Origin: Gelidibacter maritimus
GTDB lineage: Bacteria > Bacteroidota > Bacteroidia > Flavobacteriales > Flavobacteriaceae
Assembly: GCF_014062315.1 (NCBI RefSeq)
Contig: NZ_JACGLT010000004.1
Span: forward strand, 186,001-250,000
DNA length: 64,000 bases
Direction: 5' to 3'
The translations under genes and the position numbers were made by a program. Of the stretch, positions 43,201 through 53,395 are shown piece after piece. The notes under the pieces are model-generated. The model made no database searches, was not told the DNA's origin, and worked only from the letters and a program-made list of their open reading frames with translations. The number at the start of each line of letters is the position of its first letter. Position 1 is the stretch's first letter.

Positions 43201-46200
43201 GATTGAAGAAACACCAGCACCGGAGTTTACGGTTGCATCAACTGATATTTTATGCGATGACCCTAATTCTGGAACAATTAATATCAATGTTACCAATGCT
43301 CACGGAACGACTTTAAAATACAGTATTGATGGCGGTGAAACTTTTGTAAATTCAAGTGCGTTTTCAGGACTTACAGCAGGCTCTTATGAGGTCGTGGTTG
43401 AGTACATGATTGGTACTGCTTCATGTTGGACCGATCCGGAAACAGTGATCATAGATCCTTCCGTGGCTATGGAAGGTGTAGCAACTTTAGAGGCGCCATT
43501 TACCTGCGATTCCAATGGTACCATTACGGTTTCAGGCGTTAGTGGAGGCACAGCACCACATCTATTCAGTATTGATGGTGTCAATTTCCAAGCATCACCT
43601 GCGTTTACTAATTTAACGGCTGGTACGTATACCATCACCGTTAAAGATGCATTGGAATGTACTTTTGCGACCAATAGCATTACTATTGAAGCGCTAAATC
43701 CACCAACGAATTTAACCTTTGACAGTACGGCCTTAACTTGTCCAACTAACACTTCCGATGTGACCATTACTGGAACCACTGGTGGAACAGGGGAGTTGGA
43801 ATATCAGATTATCGCTCCAGCAGCAGCGGTAACAGCTTACCAAACTTCAACCACATTTGCAGGTTTGGCTCCAGGAACTTACACCTTTCAGGTAAAGGAT
43901 GCCAATGATTGTACTTATAGTGAATCTTTCACTATCGCATCATTACCTACACTTCAGGTTGTGGCACAACCTATAAATGATGAGACCTGTTTTGGAGCTG
44001 ATGATGGTTCAGCACGATTTACAGTTTCAGGGACTACTGATTTTACCTATACGGTTAACGGTGGTACTGCAACTACAGGAACTTCTCCGGTTGTCTTGAC
44101 CGGCTTGGCAGTGGGCACCCACACCATTGTTGTGACGGATGTTGCAACCAATTGTACCGCCACAGCTTCTGTAACAATAAACGGATCATCTGCAGCATTG
44201 ACAATGGCCACAACTATTGAACCGATTACTTGCTTGCAAGATGGTAGTGTCAAAATTGATGCTTCTGGCGGTTGGGGAGGAAATACCTTCAGTTTAACCT
44301 TGCCGGACGGCACGGCTCTACCTGCCCAAGCAAATAACACCTTTTCTAATTTAACCCAAGATGGAACTTATACGGTCAGTGTAACTGATGCCAAAAACTG
44401 TATAGTGACTGAGACTTTTGTTTTAGCTACTCCGGACGCCATTGTTGCAACAATTGAACAAGGTGCTAATCTTTGTTATAACACGAACACCGGTGCAACT
44501 ATTGAAGTGAACGTGACCGCAGGACAAGCTCCTTTTGAATATAGCATCAATGGAAATGCGTTTCAAAGTAATACTACTTTTATAAATCTTGTACCAGGGG
44601 CTTATACCATTATTGTAAGAGATGCATACGGTTGCGAATTGACTTTACCTACTGAGGTTATAGAACCGCAACTGTCAATGAGCACAATTTTTACAAAAGA
44701 TTTAGATTGTACAGGTTCTCCTGACGCTGAAATCACTGGAACAATCGTTGGTGGCTATGCGCCATTTACCCATGAAGTTGCTATTAATGGTGGTGCTTAC
44801 ACAGCTTTAGGAGCAACTGGTTCATCATTCGTATATGCTACGGCTAACTCAGGAACTTACCAATTTAGAGTAACTGATGCCCAGGGATGTATTGTAGAAT
44901 CTGGCATTACTACCATCGATCCACTTTCACCACCAGCCATTAGCGCAGCGGTACAGGCACAGGATATATTGTGTTTTGGTGATGACAACGGTTCAATTAC
45001 GGTAACCATAGATACATCAGTTGGAACACCTCCTTTTGTAATCAATATTCACAATGACACTACCGGGACTGACTATGGGACCCAAACCTCAGGATTGGCC
45101 GCCGGAACGTACACGGTAACGGTTACCGATGCAAAATCTTGTACGGTTACTGAAACTGTCATCATTGACCAGCCAGATGCTATTAATGTAGCGTCTCATG
45201 CTGAACCTATTACTTGCGATTCTGCCAATGGTGGTATATCCAAAGGATCAGTCATTATTGACGGCGTTACGGGTGGTACACCCCCTTATAACTATTTTGT
45301 GACAGGTACCAATGGCTACGATGAATCTGAATTGAATACCGACGGATCAACGTCTTATACATTTGACGTGGTTGATTTTGGTTTGTATCAGATCAATGTG
45401 GTTGATGCGAACGGCTGTTCCGTTTTGGTTCAAGATGTTTTGGTGGCATCACCACCAGATGATTTACAAATTAATATTCAATCAACGGTAGACTGTGCCA
45501 CTGGAGGAGAAGCAATTGTAAGTGTTGGAACTGCGTTGGCAAGTGCTGGACCATTCTATTTCAGTACCTATCCTGCTACGGGTACTGCACCAGGAGGATC
45601 ATGGGTTGCTGAGGATGCCGTAGGATCAAAATCGACAACATTCACCAATTTAACTCCAGGAGTTACTTATACTTTCATCGTTTATGACCAGTCTACCGGT
45701 TGTACGCATTATGAAGTGGCACCAGATGCTATTCCATCAAACTCCAATTTGACGGCAACGGCATTAAGTTCAAACAATATCACCTGTACTGGAAGTGCTG
45801 ATGGAAATGTGTCATTCACTATAGAAAGCCCTTATGGGACAGCGACTAACGTTAACTACGAAATATTTAACTCCTATTCATTGGTCTCAACAGGAATCAA
45901 TGGTTCTGGAAGTGTACCTGCAAATGGTTCTTTAGATGTCGATAATTTAGGCCCGTTACCATTCGGAAATTACTATGTGTTGATTTCAGAAACTTCAGGA
46001 CCAAATTCGGGATGTAGCGTAATCACTGTGCCTTTTAACATCACCGAATCTGCAATTCCATTAAGTTTAACGACTTCAGTTGACCAAAATGCGAACTGTA
46101 ATGTCAACTCCGGATTGATCAGTGCTGTTGGTCGCGATGGTACAGCGCCTTATACCTATCAATTGACGAACTCTGCCACTGCACCATTGGCGACAGACCC

Positions 46201-49200
46201 AGCGTGGGCCTCAGCCAATACCTTCAATAGAGATGCTGGTAGCTATTTTGTTCATGTTATGGATGCTTATGGATGTATTGTTTCGAGTTCCGTGGTGGTT
46301 TTACCACAAGACCCAACGCCAATTGTTGCACTTGATCTAACCAACCAATGTGACACAGCAGAAGGTGATTTCGAAATTGAAGTTAGCCTTCCAACGGCTG
46401 GAATCGCACCATATAGTTTTAGTATAAATGGAGGTGCCTTCCAAACAAGAACGGCACCATTCACCATCACAAATTTAACCTCAGGGACTCATACCGTTGA
46501 AGTTAGAGATGCTAATGGTTGTGGCAACTTAGAGACGATTACAATTGAGCCGCCAGTTGGTATTACTCCAGCCATCACTGCACTGCCAACTTGTGCAAAT
46601 GATGATGGTGTGATTACGGTCACAGCAATTGGTGGATCGGGTAGTTATAGCTATGCGATTAGTCCTAATGCGGGCTCCATAACATTGACCGGAAATGTAT
46701 TCTCCGGAGTGCCATCTGGAACTTATACGATTACGGTAACTGATACAAATACGTTATGTACAACTGATGTTTCAGTAACCTTAGAGGCAGCAACTCCAGT
46801 GCTCTTTACAGCGGATCCAACCCACGTATCATGCTTTGGTGGATCTGACGGAACGATTACGGTTAACCTTCCAGCAAGTAATGACAATCCAGTGTACACT
46901 TATGCCATCATAGCAGGGCCATCTTTGGTTGCAGCTCAAGGTTCAAAAGTGTTTACAGGACTTGTCGCAGGGACGTATACGGTTGAAGTCACCTCAGGAA
47001 GAGGATGTTCGTCAACAGTAGATGTGACGGTTACTGAACCTACTGAATTGACGGTTTCTGGTGTTGCTACAGACTTTGCCTGTGCCTTAGATAATTCAAA
47101 AAGTGTTTCAACGCTGACGATTACCGCGATGGGAGGAACCACGGATTATACTTACAGTATTGACGGCACTAATTATTTTACGACCAATACCTTTGAAATC
47201 ATCGATACGGGAGTTGCGCAGACTATTGACGTTTACGCTAAAGATGCCAACGGATGTGTGGCAACAGATACCGTCAATATCTTGCCATTGCCAGAATTGA
47301 CTGCTGCCGCGGTAACTATCGTTGATGCAATTGATTGTAATGAAACGGGCTCGGTAAGAATTGAGGTCACAGGAGGTTCAGGAGATTTCCTATACCAAAT
47401 GCTTCCAAGTGGGACGCCTCAAGCTTCCAATATCTTTAACATCACATTGCCGGGCGATTACTATTTCCAAGTGACTGATGTGGTTACTGGATGTTATATT
47501 GAAACCCTCGCTTTTACCGTAGATCCATTTGATGTGATTGATGTGGTGGCAACACCTACAACCGCTGTAACTTGTTATGGAAACACTAACGGTGCTTTGG
47601 AAATCAATGTGTCAGGTTACTCTGGCAACTATACCTATGAGGTTTTAGACAATGCAGGTGCTGCAGTTATTGCGCCAACCAATGCAAATACGTCAACAAA
47701 CCCACAAGTTATCAATGGATTGGGCGGTGGAAATTATACGGTGGTCGTTACTGAAACGGATAGTCCTTTCTGTGCTACCGTTACCAATGTGGTTACCATT
47801 GCTTCGCCGGCGACACCATTAACACTAGAAGTTTCCGAAACTTCCAATGTCACATGTGATGATGACCAAGGCACCATAACCGCGCTTGCAAAAGGTGGGT
47901 GGGGAAGCTACGAATATGAATTGACCGGTGCTGCAACCGTAGCTTATTCTCCAAATGGAACTTTTACAGGTTTATCAGCTGGTGTTTATGTCGTTAATGT
48001 TAGAGATGCTGGTGGTTGTATTGCAACAGAAACAGTAACGCTTGTGGCGCCAACACCAATCGCTTCAAGTTTCACGGCAAGTGCGACAACCTTACCATGT
48101 TTTGGTGATCAAACTGCAAGCATTTCCATCACTAACGTTACAGGTGGACAAGGTAGTAACTATACTTACACCTTGAATATGGTATCGCCAACGCCAAGTT
48201 CTTCTGGTCCGCAATCTACACCAGTCTTTAGTGGCTTGAGCGCAGGAACATACACATACACCATTACCGATGGTTATAATTGTAGTTTCAATTCAGGAGA
48301 CATTGTCATTGCACAACCAACGCCAATTGAAGCAAGTTTGACCGCTGTGACCACGCCAACGTGTATCACTCAAGCCACGTTGACCTTAAGTGCCAATGGA
48401 GGAACTGGACTTTACACTTATAGTGATACCAGCACGTTTACGAATATCTTGGGAACCTTTACAAACGCAACAACTATTTCAGTGGCTGCTGGAACTTACA
48501 AGTATTATGTAAGAGACGCCAATGGATGTGTAGCAACCGTAACCAATGATATTAAAATTGATCCAGTTCCTGATTTAACCTTGGACCTATTATTGACCAA
48601 TGCTACAATTAATTGTACAGGGGATAACTCGGCAGTTATCGTAGCAACTGCCCAAGGTGGACTGGGTAATTACGTATACACCTTATTAAATGCTTCGGGG
48701 AATCCGATTCCTTCTGCGGTCCAAAATACACCAGGGGTATTTACTGAGCTTGTTGCAGGAACTTATTTCGTTAAGGTGGATAGCGGCGATTGTGATACAA
48801 CGTCAAAGATGGTAGAAATTAAGGAACCTTTGGCCGCAATTGAGGCTACTGCCATAACAACAAACGTTAGTTGTTTTGGAGGTAATAACGGTTCGGTTGA
48901 AATTACTGCAACAGGTGGAACAGGAATTATAAAATACGCGATTTCTCCGCAATTAAATCAATTTTTTGAGAAGAATGTATTTGAAAACTTAGCTCCTGGC
49001 ACTTATGACATCATCGCTCAAGATGAATTGGGATGTTATGTAAACCTTAATGTCACCATTACTGAACCAGCTGCTGTAATTGTAAGTCTAATTCCTGGAT
49101 CTAGCGTACCTGAAATTTGTGAAGGTGATACTGATGGTATGTTTAGTATTACAATAACAGGCGGTACGGCGCCGTACAGCGTAAGCTTAGATGATTACGA

Positions 49201-50056
49201 CGGACCTTATACCACCGGAACAGCTACTCAAACACAGTTTGATTTTACTGGATTAAAAGGAGGAGACCATAGTGTCTTTGTACGAGACAGTGAGGGCTGT
49301 GAGTCTGAATGGAACATCACCTTCCCTGAGTCGGTTAAAATTGACCCAATGGTCGAGATAGAATATTTATGCGAAGGCAATATGCCAGGCAATAGGGTAA
49401 CCGTAACCTTTGACGATAGTATACAGGATATGTCTGATTTGGATTTCTCTTTAAATGGCGGGGCTTTCCAATCAAGCAACGTATTCAATAATATTGTTGC
49501 AGGAGTAGGGCATTATATTGATGTCAGACATACCAATGGTTGCATCAAAAGAACTGCCTTGTTTGATATCGATCAAGTTGATGCATTATCGCTTGTATTG
49601 AGTGATGGAGATATGAATCAGATTGTGGCCACCGCTACAGGTGGGACCGAAGGTTACTTATTCACTTTAAATGGAGAGGATATGGGATCTGAGAACACTT
49701 TCGTGATACGCGAATCTGGAAACTATACGGTAACGGTAACTGATAGTAGTGGTTGCGTTGCGACCGCCACCAGGTATTTTGAATATATAGACATCTGTAT
49801 TCCAAACTATTTTACACCTAATGGCGACAATCATTTGGATACTTGGGCTCCTGGTTGTTCAAACAACTATGCCAACTTAGAGTTCAAGATTTTTGATCGC
49901 TATGGTCGTGAAGTTGGAACCTATCGTCAAGGCCAGTCTTGGGATGGAAAATATAGAGGAAGAGAACTTCCTACGGGTGATTATTGGTACATCGTTAAAT
50001 TAAATGATGGTAAAGATGATCGTGATTTTGTAGGACACTTTACACTTTATAGGTAA
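40253..50056 (+). CDS. sprB: Giant SprB-like gliding adhesin, about 27 SprB repeats, T9SS type B
   Basis: The protein is about 3267 residues from the ATG at 40253, which gives the signal peptide IAFIALLLLMGLESIAQ; an ATG at 40211 is upstream in frame. The N-terminal domain (about 30-370) is followed by a DUF11-like domain (373-490; NLGDELNYVIGFQNVG) and a Cys-bearing Ig-like domain. About 27 SprB repeats of roughly 88 residues (about 735-3130) come next, each with TC..G..G.I.V...GG and a YTV.V.DA.GC end. The C-terminus (IPNYFTPNGDNHLDTWAPGC to GHFTLYR) is a type B sorting domain. SprB is moved along the cell surface by the gliding motor; F. johnsoniae SprB is about twice this size. SprF follows directly. 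Confidence 0.92.
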   Translation: MKKPTFSRIAFIALLLLMGLESIAQNHVPFVPRYDEAIKGDMLLIGNNNLSVHRTNPYTGNTNNENWRNRDKMVYVDIDGDSSTFNSSSADLNVPSDTNCYQVVYAALYWTAVVKGDTPMSDIKFKTPESGGYIDITGEQIYYQDSSDDRNSNAYVYYKNVTDIMSGLSDADGTYTVANISSATSAMMTGGRNREGLSSGWSLFVIYEDPLLPSKYITSFDGFTKINNTGPVADREQSFDIVGFRTIPVGPVRAKYAFSALEGDKSWENDYLEINGTRISATTAGGTTIRPNNNFFNSSVSIIDPITNTPMLFTDRNPASSNTLGFDAGIINIPNAGNNVIGNGDTSATIKLGTNTDIYYFYFSAFAIEIIAPKIVLTKIVEDTAGNDIGGQLVNLGDELNYVIGFQNVGNDHATNLIIRDVLPQNIVFNYPEDLGLLPSGVTVQSYNPATREIIFAVDNSVVEIDDPVQEIRFKVTVVKTCSLLNDACSNIISNQAYSTYNGTDNPNFTISDDPSFSSNTGCLLTPGATNFLADITCDFEEEVILCGSSVTLTAGSGYDSYTWSTSPTGSPVIGTTQSITVTTTGTYYVHNTASAPCQSIDQRFVVVTYGENDVNPLIPFADEVVTCPNDGKQLPNFFLCGANDIRNIETNITDTSSIIWEKLDETSCSAVPLEDCANEDSSCTWNQVATGPNYNINLAGQYRITLNYEGGCFSQYYFNVYSNILVPTATSKDIICDIPGEIVVGGVPNGYEYSIDGSNYQSSNVFSVATPGVYSVYVKQIGFDSSPCIFSVPDIQIRERNFTGTAVVTQPLCHDDKGSVKLAANDARAQYFYSLSKGATLIHEVGPIMESDYSFNNLNPGTYTATISTEDGCSEIVDFEIINPELLTATSAITRPLLACDYPDDDPDDGKEGDGDSDGDVGAEPRGGIITVYPNGGTAPYYYFVNGATEFQSDPEIIVTAPGTYTIRVVDANNCSTETTIQIEETPAPEFTVASTDILCDDPNSGTININVTNAHGTTLKYSIDGGETFVNSSAFSGLTAGSYEVVVEYMIGTASCWTDPETVIIDPSVAMEGVATLEAPFTCDSNGTITVSGVSGGTAPHLFSIDGVNFQASPAFTNLTAGTYTITVKDALECTFATNSITIEALNPPTNLTFDSTALTCPTNTSDVTITGTTGGTGELEYQIIAPAAAVTAYQTSTTFAGLAPGTYTFQVKDANDCTYSESFTIASLPTLQVVAQPINDETCFGADDGSARFTVSGTTDFTYTVNGGTATTGTSPVVLTGLAVGTHTIVVTDVATNCTATASVTINGSSAALTMATTIEPITCLQDGSVKIDASGGWGGNTFSLTLPDGTALPAQANNTFSNLTQDGTYTVSVTDAKNCIVTETFVLATPDAIVATIEQGANLCYNTNTGATIEVNVTAGQAPFEYSINGNAFQSNTTFINLVPGAYTIIVRDAYGCELTLPTEVIEPQLSMSTIFTKDLDCTGSPDAEITGTIVGGYAPFTHEVAINGGAYTALGATGSSFVYATANSGTYQFRVTDAQGCIVESGITTIDPLSPPAISAAVQAQDILCFGDDNGSITVTIDTSVGTPPFVINIHNDTTGTDYGTQTSGLAAGTYTVTVTDAKSCTVTETVIIDQPDAINVASHAEPITCDSANGGISKGSVIIDGVTGGTPPYNYFVTGTNGYDESELNTDGSTSYTFDVVDFGLYQINVVDANGCSVLVQDVLVASPPDDLQINIQSTVDCATGGEAIVSVGTALASAGPFYFSTYPATGTAPGGSWVAEDAVGSKSTTFTNLTPGVTYTFIVYDQSTGCTHYEVAPDAIPSNSNLTATALSSNNITCTGSADGNVSFTIESPYGTATNVNYEIFNSYSLVSTGINGSGSVPANGSLDVDNLGPLPFGNYYVLISETSGPNSGCSVITVPFNITESAIPLSLTTSVDQNANCNVNSGLISAVGRDGTAPYTYQLTNSATAPLATDPAWASANTFNRDAGSYFVHVMDAYGCIVSSSVVVLPQDPTPIVALDLTNQCDTAEGDFEIEVSLPTAGIAPYSFSINGGAFQTRTAPFTITNLTSGTHTVEVRDANGCGNLETITIEPPVGITPAITALPTCANDDGVITVTAIGGSGSYSYAISPNAGSITLTGNVFSGVPSGTYTITVTDTNTLCTTDVSVTLEAATPVLFTADPTHVSCFGGSDGTITVNLPASNDNPVYTYAIIAGPSLVAAQGSKVFTGLVAGTYTVEVTSGRGCSSTVDVTVTEPTELTVSGVATDFACALDNSKSVSTLTITAMGGTTDYTYSIDGTNYFTTNTFEIIDTGVAQTIDVYAKDANGCVATDTVNILPLPELTAAAVTIVDAIDCNETGSVRIEVTGGSGDFLYQMLPSGTPQASNIFNITLPGDYYFQVTDVVTGCYIETLAFTVDPFDVIDVVATPTTAVTCYGNTNGALEINVSGYSGNYTYEVLDNAGAAVIAPTNANTSTNPQVINGLGGGNYTVVVTETDSPFCATVTNVVTIASPATPLTLEVSETSNVTCDDDQGTITALAKGGWGSYEYELTGAATVAYSPNGTFTGLSAGVYVVNVRDAGGCIATETVTLVAPTPIASSFTASATTLPCFGDQTASISITNVTGGQGSNYTYTLNMVSPTPSSSGPQSTPVFSGLSAGTYTYTITDGYNCSFNSGDIVIAQPTPIEASLTAVTTPTCITQATLTLSANGGTGLYTYSDTSTFTNILGTFTNATTISVAAGTYKYYVRDANGCVATVTNDIKIDPVPDLTLDLLLTNATINCTGDNSAVIVATAQGGLGNYVYTLLNASGNPIPSAVQNTPGVFTELVAGTYFVKVDSGDCDTTSKMVEIKEPLAAIEATAITTNVSCFGGNNGSVEITATGGTGIIKYAISPQLNQFFEKNVFENLAPGTYDIIAQDELGCYVNLNVTITEPAAVIVSLIPGSSVPEICEGDTDGMFSITITGGTAPYSVSLDDYDGPYTTGTATQTQFDFTGLKGGDHSVFVRDSEGCESEWNITFPESVKIDPMVEIEYLCEGNMPGNRVTVTFDDSIQDMSDLDFSLNGGAFQSSNVFNNIVAGVGHYIDVRHTNGCIKRTALFDIDQVDALSLVLSDGDMNQIVATATGGTEGYLFTLNGEDMGSENTFVIRESGNYTVTVTDSSGCVATATRYFEYIDICIPNYFTPNGDNHLDTWAPGCSNNYANLEFKIFDRYGREVGTYRQGQSWDGKYRGRELPTGDYWYIVKLNDGKDDRDFVGHFTLYR

Positions 50057-50098
50057 TAAGAACTAATGAAGATGAGGTTAAAAAATAAAGCTATTCAG

Positions 50099-51079
50099 AT
50101 GAAAAAAATTATATCATTTACGCTCTTTTTAGTGATGACTTACGGTTATGCCCAAGAGTTGAATCTTCCGGTGTTTACCCAGTATTTGGCTGATAACGAC
50201 TTTGTGATTTCTCCGACTTATGCCGGTATTGGTGATAATTTCCGGATAAGAGCAAACGGCTTGACACAATGGGTGGGTATTAAAGGAGCTCCGGATAATC
50301 AATCCTTATATGCTGATTTCAGGATTTCTGATCGTACGGGAGTTGGCGTGTCCTTATACAATGATAAAAACGGGAACACCAGACAAAAGGGCGTTAAATT
50401 TTCTTTTGCGCACCACTTGACCCTAGATTATTATTCAAAGCAATATCTGTCTTTCGGGGTTTCTTACAATATCAACAGTTTTAGGATTGATATTGAGAAT
50501 TTCCAACCCAATTATGAAACGCCGGTTATAGACCCTTATGTTACCGATGACCGGGCAACAAATAATAATAACTTTGATGCGGGTGTTCTTTACCGAAACA
50601 AAGGCTATTACTTCAGTTTTAATGCCAATAACATTCTTAAAAAGGATATTGATGATTTTATAGGTATTGAGCCGAGATTACTGTTGAATTATCAAATTTA
50701 TACTGGAATTGTGATTCCGAGTAAGAACGATAATAGTGTGGAATTTGAACCTTCCGTGTATTATCAAATGTTCAGTAGTGACAAGCGCTCCAGTACCGAT
50801 GTCAACTTTAAATACCGAAAATATAACGGTAGAAGTGATTCTGGGGACTATTATTGGGCGGGAATTTCTTATCGTTTCCTTAACGATCAATTGTTTAAGC
50901 CATTAAACATCGGTCCCATGGTGGGAATAATGAAGTCTAAATTCTATTTTGCCTATTCCTACCAAGTTACCACCAATGCTATGGCAGGCTATAACTCGGG
51001 AACACACATGGTGACCATCGGTTTGGATTTCTTGCAGGGCATTAGTAATTGTCCATGTACGCAGAGCCCCATTCATTAA
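50099..51079 (+). CDS. sprF: PorP/SprF family T9SS outer-membrane protein
   Basis: From the ATG at 50099 the protein is 326 residues with signal peptide MKKIISFTLFLVMTYGYAQ; the ATG at 50066 would add 11 residues ahead of it. The mature part has PorP/SprF features: LPVFTQYLADNDFVISPTYAGI, GVSLYNDKNGNTRQKGVKFSFAHH and a beta-barrel ending GTHMVTIGLDFLQGISNCPC. SprF is needed for secretion of SprB to the surface by T9SS. It is 42 bases after the adhesin gene, as in the sprCDBF operon, so it is probably dedicated to that adhesin. Confidence 0.9.
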   Translation: MKKIISFTLFLVMTYGYAQELNLPVFTQYLADNDFVISPTYAGIGDNFRIRANGLTQWVGIKGAPDNQSLYADFRISDRTGVGVSLYNDKNGNTRQKGVKFSFAHHLTLDYYSKQYLSFGVSYNINSFRIDIENFQPNYETPVIDPYVTDDRATNNNNFDAGVLYRNKGYYFSFNANNILKKDIDDFIGIEPRLLLNYQIYTGIVIPSKNDNSVEFEPSVYYQMFSSDKRSSTDVNFKYRKYNGRSDSGDYYWAGISYRFLNDQLFKPLNIGPMVGIMKSKFYFAYSYQVTTNAMAGYNSGTHMVTIGLDFLQGISNCPCTQSPIH

Positions 51080-51230
51080 TTTAAAATTTATTACTAAACA
51101 GCTAAGATATATGATTTGAATTACCAGTCTTTAAAACTATAGAGTTTCAAAACATCGTTAAAAATGTTTTTAAAAGTAGCATTCACTATGGTCTTATTTT
51201 TTAAAAAAACTAATATTAAAACAAAAAAAC

Positions 51231-52886
51231 ATGAGATGTAAACTACTTTTATTACTGATTGCACTAACTACATTTAACACCTTTGGACAAACCACATATA
51301 TCTTCGATGGCGATGGAAGCTGGACCGATGAGACACAATGGAAAGATGGAAATTATCCTGGCCTAACGGTAAACTTGAATGATACAGTTGAAATTCTAGG
51401 AAAGCTTATAATTCCAGAGGATATATCGGTAACTAATAATGGCACTATTGAAAGTTTTAGTTCGGCAAATGGAGCTGTTCCAGACTTAACAATTAGAGGT
51501 GAATTTAAAAATTTAAACACAATTAAATTTAGTAGAATACAAATTAATGTCACTACTACCGGTAACGTAGTATTGTCAGATTCGGAAACCATAATTACTA
51601 ATTCTTCCACTTTCACTAATTCTGGTAAAGTAGTAGTTTTTGCGGGTGGTGTTTTAACCCTTAATAATTCAACATCTTCCATAATAAATGATACCACTGG
51701 GCTTTTTACAAATTATGGAACTGTAAACGTTTTTAATGGGAAATTAGAAAATAACAACACATATATGCATGCCATTAGAAACGGTGCTACAATGACAGTT
51801 ACTGGCGGGGAAATAATAAATAGAGGAGGCTTTAGTAATGATAATAATGGCCATTTACATATTAAAAGATATTTTAATAATGAAGTTACAGGCTTGCTTA
51901 TTAACAGTGGAGAATTATCAATTTCAGAATTTACATCGTCATTAATTAACGCTGGAAGTTTTCATAATAATAAAAACGTACATGTAGGTGATGGCACGAC
52001 GCTTAATATGTTAGATGATAGTAGCTTTATTATCCAGTCGGGTACAGTAACTGTATCTGCAAATGGCAAAATTGAAAATAGAGCATCTGCATTTGAATTA
52101 AGGGCGGGAAAGGTGCTAAATAATGGTACCATAAACAATGAAACTGAAATACTTATTCGGTATAGTGGCGAATTGGAAAATAATGGTACTTTAAAGAATC
52201 TGGGTGCCCAGATAACCAATTTAGGTACACTAACTGGAATCAATATAGAACATGGGTCTCATTTTTCAAACGATGGGGTTTTATCTCCAGGGAATTCAAG
52301 TACTGCTATCGGCACCTATAGATTTGATGATTTTATAAATAATTACACCCAAACTGCGTCTGGGTCATTGAATATTGAATTGGCCGGTACTGTTGCTGGG
52401 GTTTCTCATGACCAAGTTATCGTCAAAAAAATAGCAACTTTAGGTGGCACATTAAATGTAACATTGATAAATGGTTTTGAACCTGCTATAGGTGATGTTT
52501 TTACTGTCTTATATCAGGGGGATGGGATTGTAGGTTCATTTGCTACAGTAAATTTACCTACGCTTTCTGCAGACAAGGAGTGGGACGCAGTGGAGTATAG
52601 CGATACCGATGGTGTGCGGATTTCCGTCAAGAAATCTACGTTAAGTATTTCAGACGCTAATGCTGAATCCTTAAAATATAAAATTTATCCTAATCCCGCT
52701 TCAAATGAAATTTTTGTTTCAGGAATCACCATGCCTTCAAAAGCAATAATTTTCGATTTGAATGGAAGAAGAATTTTAGAAATGGAATTGTCAAGAGATA
52801 AACCAAGTGTTGAATTAAACACATTGGAACCAGGCGTTTATTTTTTGAATGTAGAAACAAAGACGTTCAAGTTTGTAAAAATATAA
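51231..52886 (+). CDS. Secreted repeat protein with T9SS type A sorting domain
   Basis: This 551-residue protein has a signal peptide (LLLLIALTTFNTFG). The mature part is Asn/Thr-rich, with repeated rungs such as LENNGTLKNLG, VLNNGTINNET and GKIENRASAFELR, and an autotransporter-like segment (LSPGNSSTAIGTYRFDDF, then GSLNIELAGT). The last 75 residues (YKIYPNPASNEIFVSG, IIFDLNGRRILEME, LEPGVYFLNVE) are a type A sorting domain. It is a likely surface beta-helix adhesin. It lies 151 bases after sprF and ends before a strong terminator. It looks more AT-rich than the sprB genes. Confidence 0.82.
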   Translation: MRCKLLLLLIALTTFNTFGQTTYIFDGDGSWTDETQWKDGNYPGLTVNLNDTVEILGKLIIPEDISVTNNGTIESFSSANGAVPDLTIRGEFKNLNTIKFSRIQINVTTTGNVVLSDSETIITNSSTFTNSGKVVVFAGGVLTLNNSTSSIINDTTGLFTNYGTVNVFNGKLENNNTYMHAIRNGATMTVTGGEIINRGGFSNDNNGHLHIKRYFNNEVTGLLINSGELSISEFTSSLINAGSFHNNKNVHVGDGTTLNMLDDSSFIIQSGTVTVSANGKIENRASAFELRAGKVLNNGTINNETEILIRYSGELENNGTLKNLGAQITNLGTLTGINIEHGSHFSNDGVLSPGNSSTAIGTYRFDDFINNYTQTASGSLNIELAGTVAGVSHDQVIVKKIATLGGTLNVTLINGFEPAIGDVFTVLYQGDGIVGSFATVNLPTLSADKEWDAVEYSDTDGVRISVKKSTLSISDANAESLKYKIYPNPASNEIFVSGITMPSKAIIFDLNGRRILEMELSRDKPSVELNTLEPGVYFLNVETKTFKFVKI

Positions 52887-52923
52887 TTCATGAAATAACG
52901 TCACAATAAAACAAATTCATTTT

Positions 52924-52963
52924 AAAAGCTCACATTACTCTTGTAAAGTATTGTGAGCTTTTT
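52924..52963 (+). terminator. Intrinsic terminator after the 51231 gene
   Basis: Arms aaaagctcaca (52924-52934) and tgtgagctttt (52952-52962) are perfect 11-base complements. They extend inward with one mismatch and are followed by Ts, 37 bases after the stop. Confidence 0.85.
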
Positions 52964-53062
52964 GAATTTAAACTTTTTTTAATTAGAAGAATATTTTATT
53001 TGACCCCATTCCATTTCGTTTACATTTACGTATTCTAATCTATAATTGATATTTTTATAGCG

Positions 53063-53257
53063 ATGATTTCTAATGGTCAAATATTAGTACGTATACAATT
53101 TTGGGTAACGCTGCTTTGCTGTTTGTTTTTTCAAAATAGGTTAGAGGCCCAGTACGCGCCATATTTTCAAAATTATGATCTCTCGCAATATAATGCCGGA
53201 AATCAGAATTGGGGTATATCTAAAGCCGATGACGTTCTTATTCGAAAGTCGTTTTGA
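53063..53257 (+). pseudogene. N-terminal remnant of a propeller/YYY regulator
   Basis: The 64 codons contain a signal-like segment and then YDLSQYNAGNQNWGISKADD. This matches the mature N-terminus of the regulator at 54844 (YQPQQYGAENQNWSVSQSDE). The frame then stops, and no propeller, YYY domain or LuxR helix-turn-helix follows. I interpret it as the truncated start of a second copy of such a regulator. Confidence 0.7.
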
Positions 53258-53395
53258 TATGACAAAAACATTACTGGATAAGTGTAGCGCTACTATAACA
53301 AATATTGTAATAACGAAGGCTTAAACATAAGCCTCAAGCCGATTTAAGGGATATACTTCTTAGTGGACATTTTGTTGGAAATAAAAGATTAACAA

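Noticed and set aside
43384-43779. Minus-strand reading frame of 131 codons inside sprB
   Set aside because: It lies wholly within the SprB-repeat coding sequence and shows no independent protein features.
40253-50056. Possibility that the giant gene is a polyketide or peptide synthetase
   Set aside because: Length alone suggested it, but the sequence is made of SprB repeats with a signal peptide and a T9SS type B tail, and no synthetase motifs are present.
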